DNA of 64,000 nt from Macrotis lagotis (lineage: Eukaryota > Chordata > Mammalia > Peramelemorphia > Peramelidae): NCBI RefSeq assembly GCF_037893015.1, contig NC_133658.1:427333890-427397889 (forward strand), written 5' to 3'. Positions 12,800 to 24,714 of this stretch are shown piece after piece. The first letter of the stretch is position 1, and the number at the start of each line of letters is the position of its first letter. The notes beneath the pieces were generated by a model. The model had not been told where the DNA came from and searched no databases. It saw only the letters and a list, made by a program, of their open reading frames with translations. The position numbers and the translations under genes are program-made.

Positions 12800-13470
12800 C
12801 CTCTTCAATCAATAAATCAATCAAGCATCTATGATGTTTCAGGCACTATGACAGTTGCCATAGAAACAAGTATAAAAAAATTAAACAATCGCTATTCACA
12901 AGAATTTTATGTTCCAATGCAAGATACAAGTGCATATATAAGCATAAACATAAGAGATATGAAGAGAATGAACATGACCATATACACAGTAATTAAATAT
13001 AAGGGGGTCTGAGAGGAAGGGCACCAGTATTTAAAAGGACCAAGAAATAATCCAAATAGAATATAAAGTTTAAAGTTCTTTTAAAGGATGAGAGGGATTC
13101 TATAAGAACATAAGAAGGGAGTGAATTCTAGGCATGATCAGTGAAAAACACACAGAGATAGTGGAGTATTGTATGTAAGAAACTGAGAAAAGGCCAACCT
13201 GGGTGAATTTCTGAGTGAAGGAAGGGGAATAATATCTGATGAAGCTGGACATAAAATTAGAGAAATGTTTTAAAGGTCCTTAAAAACTTAAGAGGAAAGT
13301 TTATATTTTAACCTTAAGATAACAGGAAGCTATTAGAGTTAAGTAGTGGAGTATGACTTAAGAAAATCCACTTTGATAAAAAATGTCAAGGATGGACTGG
13401 AGTGGTGAGAAACCTGAGACAGGCCCAATGCTTATGAGATTACTGCGATAATCTCAGCAGGAGAAAATGA
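12800..13470 (+). repeat. Ancient dispersed repeat (family not named)
   Basis: Starts with AATCAATAAATCAATCAAGC and GATGTTTCAGGCACTATGAC. Later it has AGGTCCTTAAAAACTTAAGAGG, AACAGGAAGCTATTAGAGTT and GATGGACTGGAGTGGTGAG. Smaller pieces of the same family are at 1660-1880, 11440-11690, 23244-23345, 30175-30310, 42880-42990, 46555-46770 and 60135-60210. It is widespread in mammals, but I cannot assign a name with confidence. Confidence 0.6.
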
Positions 13471-13625
13471 AGATCTGAGTTAAAATGGAACCTAGATAAC
13501 TAGAGAAAAGGGTTTGTATGTGAGAGATGTTGAAGTAGAAGTGGCAAGATCTGGTAACTGTTGGTGGGATAAGAGAGTAAACAAATATAATGTTAAGGTT
13601 ATTGACTTATGAGATCAGAAAAATG

Positions 13626-13778
13626 GGGGGCAGCTAGGTGGCATAGTGGATAAAGCACCAGCCCTGGAGTCAGGAGTACCTGGGTTCAAATCCAGTCTCG
13701 GACACTTAATAATTACCTAACTGTGTGGCCTTGGGCAAGCCACTTAACTCCATTTGCCTTGCAAAAAGTTTTTAAAAA
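13626..13778 (+). mobile_element. Young tRNA-derived marsupial SINE, copy 2
   Basis: GGCAGCTAGGTGGCATAGTG head, GGTTCAAATCC internal promoter box B, and TTGCCTTGCAAAAA tail. Exact 12-bp duplication ATCAGAAAAATG at 13614-13625 and 13779-13790. Confidence 0.95.
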
Positions 13779-14284
13779 ATCAGAAAAATGATGATGCCTT
13801 CAAAAGAAATAGGAAATTTTGAAAAAGATGAGAACTTAAGGTAAAGTGAAGATAATGGATTTAATTTTGGACATGCAAAGTCTGAGATGTCTTTGAGACA
13901 TTCTGGCAACAGATTACTAGTGATTACATTGAGATGAAAGAATCCATGAATGATTATCAATGGGTGGAAATAAACAATTTTGGTTCATATAGAAACATAG
14001 AAAACTATAGGAAAACTGTGTCAAAGACAAATTTTACACATAGTCAGGGAAAGCACATCACAGAGCAAAATGCCCCAACTCAATTCCCACAGGATTATTC
14101 AATTAGGAAGAAAAATGAAAGAACAAGCTAGAATATACCCTGGAAAAAGGAGGGTGGGAAAGGGAGAAAAATTGGTCTAAACTCCTAAACTACCTATTCT
14201 TCAACAATGATCATAATGTTTTATGATGGGAAAAAGATTCAATAATCTCAGACAAAAAGGAATAATGATATATGGAAAAATTAA

Positions 14285-14900
14285 TGAATTTGAACTGAAG
14301 TTGTGATTTCAAATCTTTGACACTTAATACTTGCATTACTTTGGACAGGACATTTAATTTCTCTGTGTTCTTTTTCTTTTCTTTTTTTTAGTTTTCAACA
14401 TTCATTTTCAATTTAATTTAATTTTATAAATATTTTTATTCATTTCTTCTCCCTCCCCCTCCACCTAACAGAAAATAATCTAATATAGGTTCTACATCTG
14501 TAATCATGCTAAGCATAGATTTATATTAATCCTGAGGTGAAGAAAGAATCAAATCCAAGCAGAAAGAAAAAAATTAGAGAGAAAAAGCATAATACATAAA
14601 ACACCTTTTAAAACTGAAGTTTTGATTTGCATTTAAACTCCATAGTTCACTCTCTGGATTTAGATGATTTTTTTACATCACAAGGCTTTTAGAATTGTCT
14701 TTGATTACTGCTGAAATGAACATTATAATTGATCATCACCCTATGTTGTTAGTGTGTATAAGGTTCTACTGATTCTACTCATTTCACTTGGCATCAGTTC
14801 ATGTAAGTCTTTTCTGGGTCACAATTTCTATAACTGTAAAATGAAGAGATTAAACTTGATAGTCTCCAAGGTCCCTTCTAACTCTAAATCTATGATCCTT
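14285..14900 (+). mobile_element. MIR-like SINE split by an L1 3'UTR
   Basis: TTGTGATTTCAAATCTTTGAC, TTTGGACAGGACATTTAATT, then after the L1 insert AACTGTAAAATGAAGAGATTA and CCAAGGTCCCTTCTAACTCT. Confidence 0.68.
14366..14822 (-). mobile_element. L1 3'UTR fragment nested in a MIR-like SINE
   Basis: Minus-strand L1 3' region (TTTTCAACATTCATTTTCAA ... TTTTAGAATTGTCTTTGATT ... ATTCTACTCATTTCACTTGG). MIR-type sequence is cut at CATTTAATTTCTCTGTGTT on the left and resumes with CACAATTTCTATAACTG on the right. Confidence 0.75.
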
Positions 14901-15504
14901 TAGGGAAAACAAGAGGTAAACAGTACCTTTAACATGTAAGTCATGTTCAAAACTGAACATTACCAAGATAAATAATCATTTTAAGTGATAAATGAGTGAT
15001 AACTCAATGATTATGTATTATAAAAGGAAGTAAAGGCTATTGCTTTATATTAAAGGTTTTCAGTAAGCATCATTGAGACAACAGAGAGTGGAGCTGAATG
15101 GGACAAAAAAAGAAAGAAGTAGACCACCTGGAAACTGAAAAAATCATGTGGGGAAAGAAAAGAATGAATTATGATTTCTTAAAATCATGAACCAAAGACA
15201 AAAGTTAACCAAAAAGTAAGGGAGCAGAGAGAAAAGTATAACATTTTAAGAATAAGAAAAACTTCTCTGAGTAGGGGGAAAAAATAGGTCATAATAGCAG
15301 CAGAAATAAAATATTTGTGAGTTTAGTCAGCAGGATTAGTAAAAGTTTCCTGGGGGATGGAGACTGAAGTGTTTGAATCTACCATTTAAGTTAAATTTTT
15401 AAGCAGAATAAAATGGGAACAGGAGCATTTCTCTGAACAAACAACCTGAACAAACAAGTGTTAGGAAAAGATCACAAAGTAATGAATTGGAACAAGAAGG
15501 AAAC

Positions 15505-15660
15505 CCAAAGGACCCCTTCAGCTATCTCCTTATTTTATAGATGAGGAAGTCAAAGTCCAGAAACTTTTGAGAAAAATTTGAACTTTGCTGAAGGTGAAAT
15601 AGGAAGATATAGAGTGGTGATTTGAATACAGGTTCTATGACTCTAGATTCAACACTTTTT
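15505..15660 (-). mobile_element. MIR-like fragment
   Basis: TCCTTATTTTATAGATGAGG, AAGTCAAAGTCCAGAAAC, TGATTTGAATACAGGTTCTAT. Confidence 0.55.
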
Positions 15661-15869
15661 TTTTTGTACGAGTCATGTTTGGGGAAAAGTAAGCAATCTC
15701 TTCTACACAGAGCATAATTAGGATGTAGGGGAATAGTGTGAAATGAAAGCAAAGCTTTGAGTGTCAGATTCAGTCAGGAGAGCAAATGTTAGCTGTTTCA
15801 AGAGCTTTCATGTTCAGGAGACAATAAATTTGTACTATTGATATCAGAAGAATGGTCCAAGAGGAATGA

Positions 15870-16120
15870 GGAGATGACTCAAAAGAGGAAAGTTTAGGTT
15901 TAATGTCAGGAAAAATTTCTTAACAATTAGAGAATGGACTGCCAGTACAGGTAGTGGATTCTACCCTCTTGGAGGTCTTCAAGCAAAGGATAGGGGATAC
16001 ATATCACCCCTGACTTGTCTAGTATGTTATTTTGGGAATCCTATTCATGTATCTATTAAATTTCATGACTTTTGAGTTTCCTTCCAATTCCCAAATTCTG
16101 TAATTCTTTGACTCCTATAA
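15870..16120 (+). mobile_element. CR1/L3-type LINE 3' end
   Basis: GTTTAGGTTTAATGTCAGGAA, AAATTTCTTAACAATTAGAG, TTGGAGGTCTTCAAGCAAAG, CCTTCCAATTCCCAAATTCTG: the CR1/L3 3'UTR order shared by amniotes. Confidence 0.72.
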
Positions 16121-16631
16121 GGACGCCAAAATTTTATTCATCTTTTCCCCTTACTTAAAAATGACTTGATTATTTAGCTTATAGGAAATTTTTAATACAA
16201 ATTGAATGTGAGCCCTGACTCGGTCACTATAGTAATAATTTACATTTCTTCAACACTATAAGGTTGACAAAGAGTTTACTTTGTAAAATTTATTTTTTAG
16301 GTACCACAAAGATGCATATTACCTTTACATGTACATGGGTACCCTTACCCAAACCACTCCGCAACTGCATTCAGATTCTGAGTTTTTGTTCCCCAGTATC
16401 TGTCTATTCCAACTTCAGGACATTCTCCAAATCTACCTTGCACTCACAAGCCCACATCAATGTGTTTGCCTCTCAGTAGTCAGGTAAAGTAGACAATCAA
16501 TTCAAAGTAAAAGTATTTTTTGAAATACTATACCAAGAAAATTTAAAGAAGGACATTTCTCTTCATAAACCTAAAAATTCTCCTAGACAAATATATGTCA
16601 AAAGTAAATCTAGAGGTTAGGTATGAAAGGC

Positions 16632-16694
<63 letters not shown>

Positions 16695-18154
16695 GGCATA
16701 CTATTTTCACTTGATTTGTTTCTGTTTTTTTTCTTTCTTATGGATTTTCCTTTCTGTTCGGCTTCTTCTTTCACAACATGACTAATGACTAATATGGAAA
16801 TGTGTAGCATGATTGTACATGCATAACCTGTATCAGATAGTTTATTGTCTTGAAGTGGGGAAAGTCAAAGGAAATTGAAAAATTTTGGAACTCAAAATTT
16901 TACAAAAATTAAAGTTGAAAACTATTTTTACTTGAAATTGAAAAATAATATACTATGAAGACAAACTTTCCTACATAAGACATTTGGGTTCAGGAAGCAA
17001 TGTCCTTGAAATCTCCTTCTCAGGAGATATATAAACACATTATCTTCTCAAACCAGGTGCTTCTTATGCAGACTATCATTGCCAATAATTAGGATGAGAG
17101 TAGAGATGGAGATCAGGGTTACAGAGCAAAGAGAAGTCTTTCATGCTTTGGCTAAAGGCTATGAAAAGTAAGAGAAAAAAGGTATAGTAGGAGTCCTCAA
17201 GAACTCAGTTCCTCCAAATCTGGGTCTCGGGGTTCTGGGATTTTTCCCCAGACAAATGGCCCCCAGACAAATTTGACCTCTTTGACATTTTCTTTTGTTT
17301 TTCATTCTTGGTGCAGGGATTGGAGTTTCTGACCTTGTCAGAGTAAGCCACAGGAATCTAAGAGTCAGAATCTACTCTTGCCCAGATGAAAGACTCATAT
17401 AGTAGTCATACTACATCTGGACATAGATTTGATGGAATCTATGCCAAAAATAATTTAGGGGGGATTATACCTCCTGAGATTTTAGAGAAAATGTTTGAAA
17501 GTTTGTTCTTGCTATGTTTCTGAAGTAGACAACTCTTTGTAAGAAAAAAAGTTAAAAAGAAAAGACCAGACTCCAAATTTATGGAAAAGATGTTTTGTTG
17601 CTATTTTTATTGAGCTGTTTTTTTTTCAGTAAATGAATCTAATTTGAGCTTATTGTAACTTCTAGCAGACTATTAAAAGAAAAACATATACATGACTTGT
17701 GAACTAAAAGCGCTAGAATTTTAAGAATTCAAACTTTTGAGAGTACATAGCAAATAGAAAAGGGCAATAATATTCTGGGAGAGCCAATGTGTGAGTTGGG
17801 GGATAACCCAAAAAAGTTCTGTACTGATATTAATTCATATCACAATGGAGAAAATAGTCTAAATGTACTAAAAATAAAATAAAAAAATAATTATTATAGA
17901 TCAACATTGATATCATAATTCTCAATAATCTTAATTCTCACTTTTCTGCTTTACATTTTTAAATAAAGTTTGTCATATTAAAAATGTAAAAGCAATTGTT
18001 AATTCTTGGACCATACAAAATTACTTTTGGGATGAATTTGTCCAACTTTATTTTAAAATGTAAAAACCATTCTTAGCTCATCTATTTAAACAAAGCAGAA
18101 TTTGGTCCTAAGCTTCTGTTCTAAGCTCATTGTCAGCTTAGAACAGAACTCTAT
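16121..18154. other. No gene seen outside microsatellites
   Basis: AT-rich sequence holding the TA run at 16631-16695. Around 16700-16950 CTTTCTTATGG...TTCTTTCACAACATGACTAA resembles an L1 3'UTR on the plus strand, too diverged to call firmly. Confidence 0.45.
16631..16695. repeat. (TA)n microsatellite
   Basis: About 30 TA units with one TTTA interruption. Confidence 0.95.
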
Positions 18155-18605
18155 ATATCTCTCTATGTCTATGTCTATGTCTATGTCTATGTCTATGTCT
18201 ATGTCTATGTCTATGTCTATGTCTATGTCTATCTCTGTCTCTGTCTCTGTCTCTAGCTCTGTCTCTAGCTCTAGCTCTATCTATCTATATAATATCAATA
18301 TCAATACTAACATCATCTATATCTATATCTATATCTATATCTATATCTATATCTATATCTATATCTATATCTATATCTACATCTACATCTACATCTATCT
18401 ATCTCTGTCTCTGTCTCTGTCTCTGTCTCTATCTCTATCTCTATCTCTATCTCTATCTATACCTATATCTATATCTCTATATCTATATCTATCTATATAG
18501 AGATATAGATATAGATATATCTATATCTATATCTTTCTATATCATCTATATCTAATCTATCTCTATCTCTATCTAATCTATAGATAGATAGATAGATAGA
18601 TAGAT
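18155..18605. repeat. Compound hexamer microsatellite
   Basis: Successive blocks of CTATGT, CTCTGT, CTAGCT, CTATAT, CTACAT, CTCTGT, CTCTAT and then ATCTAT/AGATAT. Around 18495-18520 and 18575-18605 the motif switches to its complement (GATATA, GATA), giving palindromic segments. The overlapping 132-codon frame is an artefact. Confidence 0.95.
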
Positions 18606-20149
18606 ATCCTGTCCTCTACATGGTCAAGATAAAGGGAAGAATTGGGGAATATTTATGTCCTAATTAAATTCTTTGTTATTTTTTACCTGGCTTGCTATTT
18701 TAGAATCAAAGCCAAGAATCACATATCTAGAAGTAAAGAGCCTATCTAGAACAGTCGTGGCAAACTAATAGAAATGGGAGACCTACCAGTCCTATACAGA
18801 CTTAGTAAAACATAAATTAATGTTATCTATGTTGTATTTGTATTTCTTTTGTTAAGCATTTCCCAATTGCATTTATTGAATCTGGTTCTGCTTGGAAGTC
18901 TTTCTTTGAGCCCTGGGTTTGATATCTCTGAAAGAGTGTCTTTAGCTCTGCTTTCATGAGTCATTGTTACATATAGACTCATTGGCAAAGTCTTAGAACT
19001 GTGGACTTAAATAGATGCTGATGCAAAGATGCCCATCAACCTAGAAAATATTTTGATGATGATGTTAATATTTGTTCTTAAGTCTCAAAGAGGACCATGA
19101 CATCAGGGAGGTGATGTCATGACATGAAGGTGAATTGGATTTGAATGGGGGTTCTGTGCTTAAACCTGTCACTTAATCCTATTACCTTAGATCTAGGGCC
19201 ATCTCCAGTCATCCTGATTCATATGTGGTCACTGGATCCAGATTACCCTAAAGGAGAAAGTGAGGCTGGTGACCTAGCACAGTCCCCCTCACTCAAATCC
19301 AATGCATGTACTTATCATGGAATCATGTCTCCTGATGTCATGGTCTTCTTTGAGAATGAAGGACAAACATGGAGTCATAGTGACCAGGATAAACCAATGG
19401 AATCATAGTAACCAGAAAAATCCATTCCCTGATAGGTAATATGAGCCTTTTTCCATGTGACTAAGCTGATCATCACGGGAGAGAACCATTCTGGACCCAT
19501 ACTTTGAAGCTTTTCATGCTTGATAAGACCTTCTAAAACTTGTGTTCTGCTGCCATAAGATCACTTCTTTATTATAATAAGATACTGGAGATTGACTTAA
19601 AGTATCATGTATGATAGCTACAGTTTTTCCTGATTATCTTTGGCATATAATTTCAATTCCTACCATCTCCGAGACAAGGCAAATCCACACACAGAGAGGA
19701 AATTTATTAGGGAAATCAAAAGCCTTCATGTAATTCTCTGTTGGGAATCCCTTTCCATTTTGATTCAGTCTGTCACACTCTCCCTGTATAATAAGGGAGA
19801 GGCCTAGTTTCAGAAATATTAGTAGTGTTTTACAACTTGTCTTTCCTTTCAACAAGCTGGTTAATTAAATCCCTTCCATTGCAGGAAATACAGGTAAGCT
19901 TCCAATATTAGTGGTCTGGACTGTTTATTTCCTTGCCACACCCCTCACCACAGCCAATGTTAGTTCTTAGTTCTTTTGCCCTTCCCTCCCTTTGCACCCC
20001 ATCTAAATCTTAATACTTACTGCTGACAGTTATTTGGCCATTGAGATCCCCTGCTCAACTTTTTTTCAAATAATTTAACTTTGCAATCAACTTTGAAAAA
20101 CCTTCATTATTAAGAAATATTTTCTCCTAGAAAAAAATCATAATTTTTT
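18606..20149. other. No gene seen outside element B
   Basis: Only the self-complementary element at 19053-19372 is recognisable. The frame at 19145-19408 is an artefact of it. Confidence 0.45.
19053..19372. mobile_element. SINE-like element B, copy 2, with inverted halves
   Basis: The left half (19071-19190) reads CTCAAAGAGGACCATGACATC, GGGAGGTGATGTCATGACAT and GGTGAATTGGATTTGAATGG. The right half (19190-19372) reads the reverse: CTCAAATCCAATGCA, GTCTCCTGATGTCATGGTCT, TCTTTGAGAATGAA. The two halves could pair over roughly 100 bp with mismatches. Confidence 0.7.
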
Positions 20150-21960
20150 CTTTAAGGAAGTTTATATTTAATTTTTTTATTATGAGCTTATTTATCATTA
20201 ACAAACATATAAACATTTTAAAATAAAAAAACAGAAGAAGAAAATTGCATATGGAACTGGGTCCTTCTGTTATGTACAGTTTGTTTTTTTCCAAGTGTAT
20301 ATTAAATTTAGCTGGTTAGAAACAAAATTTTCCTGGTTGGGTTCACTTCTGAGCCTTTTATTTCTATGTTTGTGTTTTGTTAATCAAGGTTTTATTGATA
20401 CTTTTCCCTTCTTTTTTTCCATTTCCAATATTACCCTTTAACACACCTCCTTCCAATTCCTTTCCATCCAACAAAGGTCTCCCTTGTAACAAATAAAACA
20501 CATTAAAGAAAAACAAACCAATATGATCTCCTTCTAAAAATTCATGATTCATTCTATCTGAACCTCTAGTTCATCATTTCACTGCCACAAGATGGGTGGC
20601 ATATTTCTTGAATCCTTTGACATCATGACTGGTATTGCATTGATCAAAGTTCTGGAGCCTTTTAAAGTTCAATATTATTGTGTTCATCACAAAAATTGGT
20701 ATCCTGATTCTGCTCAATTAATTCTATATCAATTCATTACAATCTTCTCAAATTTTATTCTATTTCAATTCAGTTCAAGTCTTCTCATATTTTTCTGAAA
20801 TCTATCACAGCAATATCATTCAAATATATAATATCAAATAATAATATTCTATTTTATTCATGTTTCATAATTATCTCAATCATTCCCCACTTTTTCTAGC
20901 TCTTTTCTAGACCAATAAATGTTACTACAAATATTGTGGTAGTCCTTTTGGGTCCTTTTCATCTGCCTTTGGTCTATTTGGGGTATGGAACTAAAAGCAT
21001 TACTGCTGGGTTAAAATATGTACAGTTTGGTGATTTTGGGAATATAGTTGCAGATTACTTTCTAAAATGGTTGAATGAATACATAGTTCCACCAATAGTG
21101 CAATAATATGCCTGAAATCCAAAAGGTCCCTTCAACAGTCATTATTTTCTCATTATAATGGAGCTAAGGTGGGGCCTCAGAGTTGTTTTAATGTGACTTT
21201 TTCATATTACTGATGATTTAGAGGGGTTTTTAAATGTGATTGTAGACAGCTTTTATTATTTTTTTTAGATTTTTTTTTAGAATTTTTTTTTTTGCAAGGC
21301 AATGGTGTTAAGTGGCTCTCCCAAGGCCACACAGCTAGATAATTATTAAGTGTCTGTGGCTGGATTTGAACTGAGGTACTCGTGACTCCATGGCTGGTGC
21401 TCTATCCACAGTGCCACCTAGCCGTCCCACCAGCTTTTATTCTTAAGGAGAAACTAAATGTTCATATCCTTTGATCATTATCTATTAGAAAATGGCTCTA
21501 ATTCAGAGAAATTTGCTGCAAAGATTTTTCCCCAGTTAACTTATAATCCATTTTGTTTCAAAAAAAACTTTCCAATTTTATATGTGAAGTTGTCCATTCT
21601 ATCTTTTCTAACCTTTTCTAACCTTCTTCAGTTAAAAATTCTCCCCCTCATCACTATTATGAAAGGCATTCCTTTCTGTTTTTATCTTATTTTATAAATA
21701 ATATGCCATTTTTATATTTAGGTCAAATATCTAGTTGAAGTTTACTTTTTATATGGAATAAATTGTTGATTTAAACCTAATTTCTTCCACATTACTTTTT
21801 TACTCTTCTCAGTAGTTTTTTGCAGAAAAAAGTCTTTATTTCTGTAGCTAGTGTCCTATAGCAGGGTTTATCCAACATTATGCTTCTAAACTTTATCTAT
21901 TTTCATTATTGAGCTATTCACTTTTCCTACATTTTACTATCACTACTTTTTATTAGAATT
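20150..21960 (-). mobile_element. Old L1 (ORF2 3' part and 3'UTR), split by a SINE
   Basis: Minus strand. The low-coordinate end is the 3'UTR (TTTTATTGATACTTTTCCCTTC, ATGATTCATTCTATCTG). The high-coordinate end is ORF2-derived (CATATCCTTTGATCATTATC, TAGAAAATGGCTC, TGCCAT..TTATATTTAGGTC). A young SINE at 21258-21430 interrupts it with an 11-bp duplication. No usable frame remains. Confidence 0.72.
21258..21430 (-). mobile_element. Young tRNA-derived marsupial SINE, copy 3
   Basis: T-rich start, GCAAGGCAATGGTGTTAAGTG to GTGCCACCTAGCCGTCCCAC. CAGCTTTTATT at 21247-21257 and 21431-21441. It sits inside the old L1 at 20150-21960. Confidence 0.93.
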
Positions 21961-21989
21961 TGAAATATAGTACCAAATGCCTTACTACT

Positions 21990-22290
21990 TCACAGTTTCA
22001 AAGTCAGAAGAAACCTCCAAGACCATTCCTTTCTTAAAAAGAATGTCTCCCTTGAAAATGATTATACAGATTTCACTCCCTAAAGAAGGAAAAATTTGAA
22101 TTTTTAGGAAGTTTATTTTTTTCTTCATATCAAGTCTAAATCTGTCTCTTTGCATCTTCCATATATTACTCTTAGTTTCATTCTGTGAGGCCAAAAAGAA
22201 TAAAGCTAATCCCTTTCTTTCTTGACAGCCCTTTATTTGCCTGAAAACTATTATCATGTCCCCTCTTGCCTTATCATATGAAAATGTTAG
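21990..22290 (-). mobile_element. CR1/L3-type LINE 3' fragment
   Basis: Reverse-strand match to the same segment as 23985-24270. TTCTGTGAGGCCAAAAAGAA, GACAGCCCTTTATTTGCCTG and AACTATTATCATGTCCCCTC are the reverse of the GGGACATGA...TTCAAATA...GGCCCAGAGGG layout. The 119-codon open frame over it is a by-product. Confidence 0.62.
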
Positions 22291-23984
22291 AAGCAACTGA
22301 AAATTAAGAATTAGGCAAGAAAAAGGGAGGCTATGGTCATCCATTCAGATGATTCCATCTGTGCATATATGTGAAGTAACCTCAAAAGAGTGTTAGAAAC
22401 CCCAAAGGGCAAAGGGCAAAGCTTGCAGTTGCTCTTAGATGACCAAATGCCAAGGACTCATGTCTCAGTTGTTATAACATTATAGTTGCCTTTAAATGTT
22501 AGTCTGGTTCTTACATGAAAGGAGGATTAGATTTTCTCTTGTCTCAGATGGCACAGTCATGATTAGTTGGCGGAGGTTACTTTTTCAGTTTGTTAATAAG
22601 GAAAAACTTGCTAACAAATAGTTATAGAAAAGTTTAGTGGACTGAGATCAAATAATGACAATAATAGCTCACAGAGCTACAGAGTTTTAAGGTTCTTGAA
22701 ATGTTTTCCTTTCCTTCCTACTGACTGAAAACCTGGAAACCTGGAATTAAGAAACAATGTCGAACCAGATTCCCAAACTTCTAGGATGGAAATGGAGGAC
22801 GAAAATGAAAGAAGCATTTAGAATTATGGTCGTTATTTCCTTGGTGGTTTAGGGATTAAGGTGCTGTGAATTAAGCAAAAAGCATCTGGGAGAGAAGGAT
22901 GGGGTTTCCCCAGCTGTTGTTTAAAAATCCCTGAAACATGTGCTTATAAAACATCTAAAACTTCTAAGCATCAATCCAAAGCAAATTATTGCACGAGCTT
23001 TTCCTTTTCACCCCATTCAGAAGATCCTCTTTTTTCTTTCAAGTGTCCCATACATGGATTTTACCAAGATGCAGATATTTTAGGGAAAGTTCCTGGGAAG
23101 TGCCATCTTTTATGTGGGTAAAAAGATGTCTTCTTCCTTGTGTGATTTCAGAACCTAGCATTCTACAGAACAGTTCATACTTTTATAGGTTTGTATTCAT
23201 CCCTCTACCCTCTCCTATCCACCTGTGGAAAGAATTAAAAGAATGAATGAATGAAGAATTTATTTAGCACATGATAGTTTATTAAGCTCTAGGGAAAGTA
23301 TAAAAAGAGAAACAATCCCTGCCTCAAATAAATTATATTCTAGAAAATGAATATTATACTTTCAGAAGTGTTTTGGTCAGAATAAGGAATTATAACTTGA
23401 GAAGTCACAAGGATGAATTGATAGAGTTTATTTTCTTTCTCAAAAAACAATGGTACTACTGATTTAATTAATCTTCAAAAAGAGAGGGGTGTGAGAGGTG
23501 GGGTAGAGAGAGTATATACATAGGTATGTAGCAATATGGTCTGAATAGATGACTGAATGGATAGATAGGAGATTAAAGTGAAATCTTGTCTAGTGTCTAA
23601 GGCTAGTTAGTCCATGTGATGGGCTAGGATGACTAGTTTATACTTATTCAATCATTAATCAAATGGGTTGTGCCCTAAGATTGGAGCTCCAAAGATGATT
23701 AGGTTGAACTTTCTCCACAAACTAGAAGATAAGGAATGGTTTCTGAAATTTCAGGTCCAGAGACCCATTTCCAGTTAGATAAAGCTAGTCTGTATGGGGA
23801 GTAGAAGCGCAGTGGTGATAGGAAGACAGCTTTAAGGCCTAGGTAGATGACTGGAATGCTGGATGAAATGAAAAGATGGTCTGGTGTCTGGGGCCAACAT
23901 AGAAAATAGCTCAGGCCTTAATCAGTGATACTTCCAAGAAACATGAGCTCATGAAAACCCCAATCACCCTGGGCTTAAGTGGGC
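22291..23984. other. No gene seen
   Basis: Unrecognised sequence with a small piece of the ancient dispersed repeat at 23244-23345. The frame at 22989-23246 (85 codons) has no domain that I can identify. Confidence 0.45.
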
Positions 23985-24430
23985 TAATGTAATAGCTGTC
24001 TTCAAGTATTTCAGAGGCTGCTCTGTGAAATAAGGATTAAACTCATTAAGTTTGGTCCTAGAAGGCAAAACTAAAATCTATGAGTTGGACCTGGGAAGTT
24101 CCCAATTTCCCAGGCTTGATGCAAGTTTAAAAACAAAACAAAAAACCTTCCAACAATTGGAGTTATCCCAAAGTGGGATGGAATGTGTCCGGAAATTGTG
24201 GTTTGCCTCCATAGTTGGTGTGGTAAGAACAGTATCTACCCCAGTCCCTGCCATGCAGAGTAGACAAATTTTTCCTTAAAAGATATGGAAGAAATTTTTG
24301 AGACTTACTCATTCTGAAATATCCTTATTTAATCACTCTTGACCTCTGTTTTCTCCAGTCTAAAATGAGAATACCAGAGGAGGTAGCCTCTGAGGTCCCT
24401 TCTGGTTCAAGATCTATAAATCTTTGATCT
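23985..24430 (+). mobile_element. CR1/L3-type LINE 3' end
   Basis: TAGCTGTCTTCAAGTATTTC, AGAAGGCAAAACTAAAATCT, CCTTCCAACAATTGGAGTTA, AGTGGGATGGAATGTG, GAGGTCCCTTCTGGTTCAAG. Confidence 0.7.
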
Positions 24431-24552
24431 ATAAATTAAAGCTCAAATACTTGACAAAGCTGTAATAATGTGTATCTATATGAATTGCCATCTGCCTTTA
24501 GGACCATTGAACCTTTCCATCTTACTCATAATTGAAATTTTCCATCAGTATT

Positions 24553-24708
24553 TTCTCAGGGAGGGGAGTAATATGCAGTGAGACTGGAAAAATAGGAAAG
24601 AACCAAGTTTTGAAGCATTTAAATAGCAAAATACTTCATGCTCTGATCACAGTGATAAAAGGATTTTTATTGTGGGGGTAACATTGTCAAAACACTTTCT
24701 CAGCTATG
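24553..24708 (-). repeat. Left arm of inverted duplication
   Basis: The reverse complement aligns with 26042-26199 from CATAGCTG to the L2 block TTTCCAGTCTCACTGCATAT. It includes an identical 30-bp stretch around CACTGTGATCAGAGCATGAA. Confidence 0.8.
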
Positions 24709-24714
24709 ATATAT

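Noticed and set aside
18102..18500. 132-codon frame of repeated Met-Ser and Ile-Tyr
   Set aside because: Translation of the hexamer microsatellite.
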